NCBI GenBank assembly: GCA_964462945.1
Contig: CAYWZW010000037.1
Location: 1-50,177, forward strand
DNA: 50,177 bases
Direction: 5' to 3'
From: GCA-020343675 sp964462945
Lineage (GTDB): Bacteria; Planctomycetota; Phycisphaerae; Sedimentisphaerales; Anaerobacaceae
In this document: positions 49,946 through 50,177 of the stretch, piece after piece
How positions within the stretch are numbered: the stretch's first letter is position 1
Layout: the number at the start of each line of letters is the position of its first letter
Program-made: the position numbers and the translations under genes
Notes under the pieces: generated by a model
Databases searched by the model: none
Told to the model about the DNA's origin: nothing
Seen by the model: only the letters and a program-made list of their open reading frames with translations

Positions 49946-50177
49946 CCTTGCGGCTCCTCTCATCCAAACGCGGGACTAAGAACCACGAACCCAAGAGACA
50001 GATTCGCATCTGCGGCTTTCCAGAGCCAGCCGGCGCCCTGGGCCAAACCAGAATTATAGCTTCTGCCCTTGGCAAATCAACGCCGTCGTTGATTTTCAGG
50101 CCAAATTCGTGAACGCGGTAGTGTCACGGTGTGCCGGGGGTGGGGGCGGCGGGGCGCCAGCTTTCGGGCCAGGCCCA

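Noticed and set aside
49964..50177. End of window searched for a gene start or RNA
   Set aside because: Only short motif-free frames and a G-rich run are seen; nothing supportable.

Overview
The window looks like chromosomal DNA of a planctomycete, probably from the Phycisphaerae/Sedimentisphaerales side. This is inferred from family content, not from a marker gene. The indicators are secreted proteins with YYWRIDEV-type repeats behind a PA14 domain, a GEVED-type protein ending in a dockerin-like DxNxDG segment, a parallel beta-helix protein with paired 'INMGAYGGT' signatures, a type II pseudopilin-like protein with a GFTLIELLVVI start, and an ECF sigma factor fused to membrane and extracytoplasmic parts. 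The region is moderately GC-rich. No phage, transposase, CRISPR array or rRNA is visible. There is one tRNA, tRNA-Cys(GCA).

Layout. (1) 0.5-5.2 kb is an accessory stretch of redox, metal and transport genes showing decay: an SGNH-hydrolase remnant with an internal deletion, a Tat/lipoprotein hemerythrin, a PadR regulator with a good promoter and operator-like repeats, an outer-membrane barrel protein, the broken tail of a second PadR gene, an unusual Na+/Ca2+-exchanger relative and a ChrA protein collapsed into one repeat. (2) 5.3-15.1 kb holds typA/bipA, a membrane coiled-coil protein, a large secreted PA14 protein, a short SPFH protein, an FAD oxidoreductase, an alpha/beta hydrolase and a nitroreductase with the Glu/Tyr/Lys pattern of iodotyrosine deiodinases. 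(3) 15.2-17.8 kb holds a secreted Gly/Pro-rich CPCC protein followed by a translationally coupled trio: ECF sigma, an 88-aa one-TM protein, and a one-TM periplasmic LTxxQ protein. The trio has the logic of CnrH/CnrY/CnrX. (4) 17.8-20.6 kb holds an ABC-F ATPase and an acyl-ACP-thioesterase-like protein.

(5) 20.7-39.3 kb is dominated by three MacB-type tripartite efflux loci. Locus A (30.7 to 24.8 kb, minus) is complete: TolC, HlyD, ATPase, MacB. Locus B (24.4 to 20.7 kb, minus) has TolC, ATPase and MacB but no adaptor. Locus C (34.5 to 39.3 kb, plus) has TolC, adaptor and MacB but no ATPase. TolC-B and TolC-C share a 691-bp inverted segment with about two dozen mismatches, including 249 bp of perfect identity. 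B and C are therefore related and have complementary gaps. Between A and C lie tRNA-Cys, a PilZ protein with a histone-H1-like basic segment, a macrodomain/zinc-alcohol-dehydrogenase pair and a ferritin-like protein.

(6) 39.6-50.2 kb holds an Slp-like lipoprotein, the fused ECF sigma, a beta-helix surface protein, the pseudopilin-like protein (behind a consensus TTGACA-N17-TATAAT promoter, with its ribosome-binding site aligned on an ATC codon), a repeat-containing GEVED/dockerin-like secreted protein and an RNase HII-like protein.

Most notable for follow-up: the CnrYXH-like ECF operon at 16.2-17.8 kb, the reciprocally incomplete efflux loci B and C with their near-identical inverted TolC segments, the fused ECF sigma, the ChrA collapse and the iodotyrosine-deiodinase-like nitroreductase. 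All functions come from reading motifs and recalling families. No database search was run.
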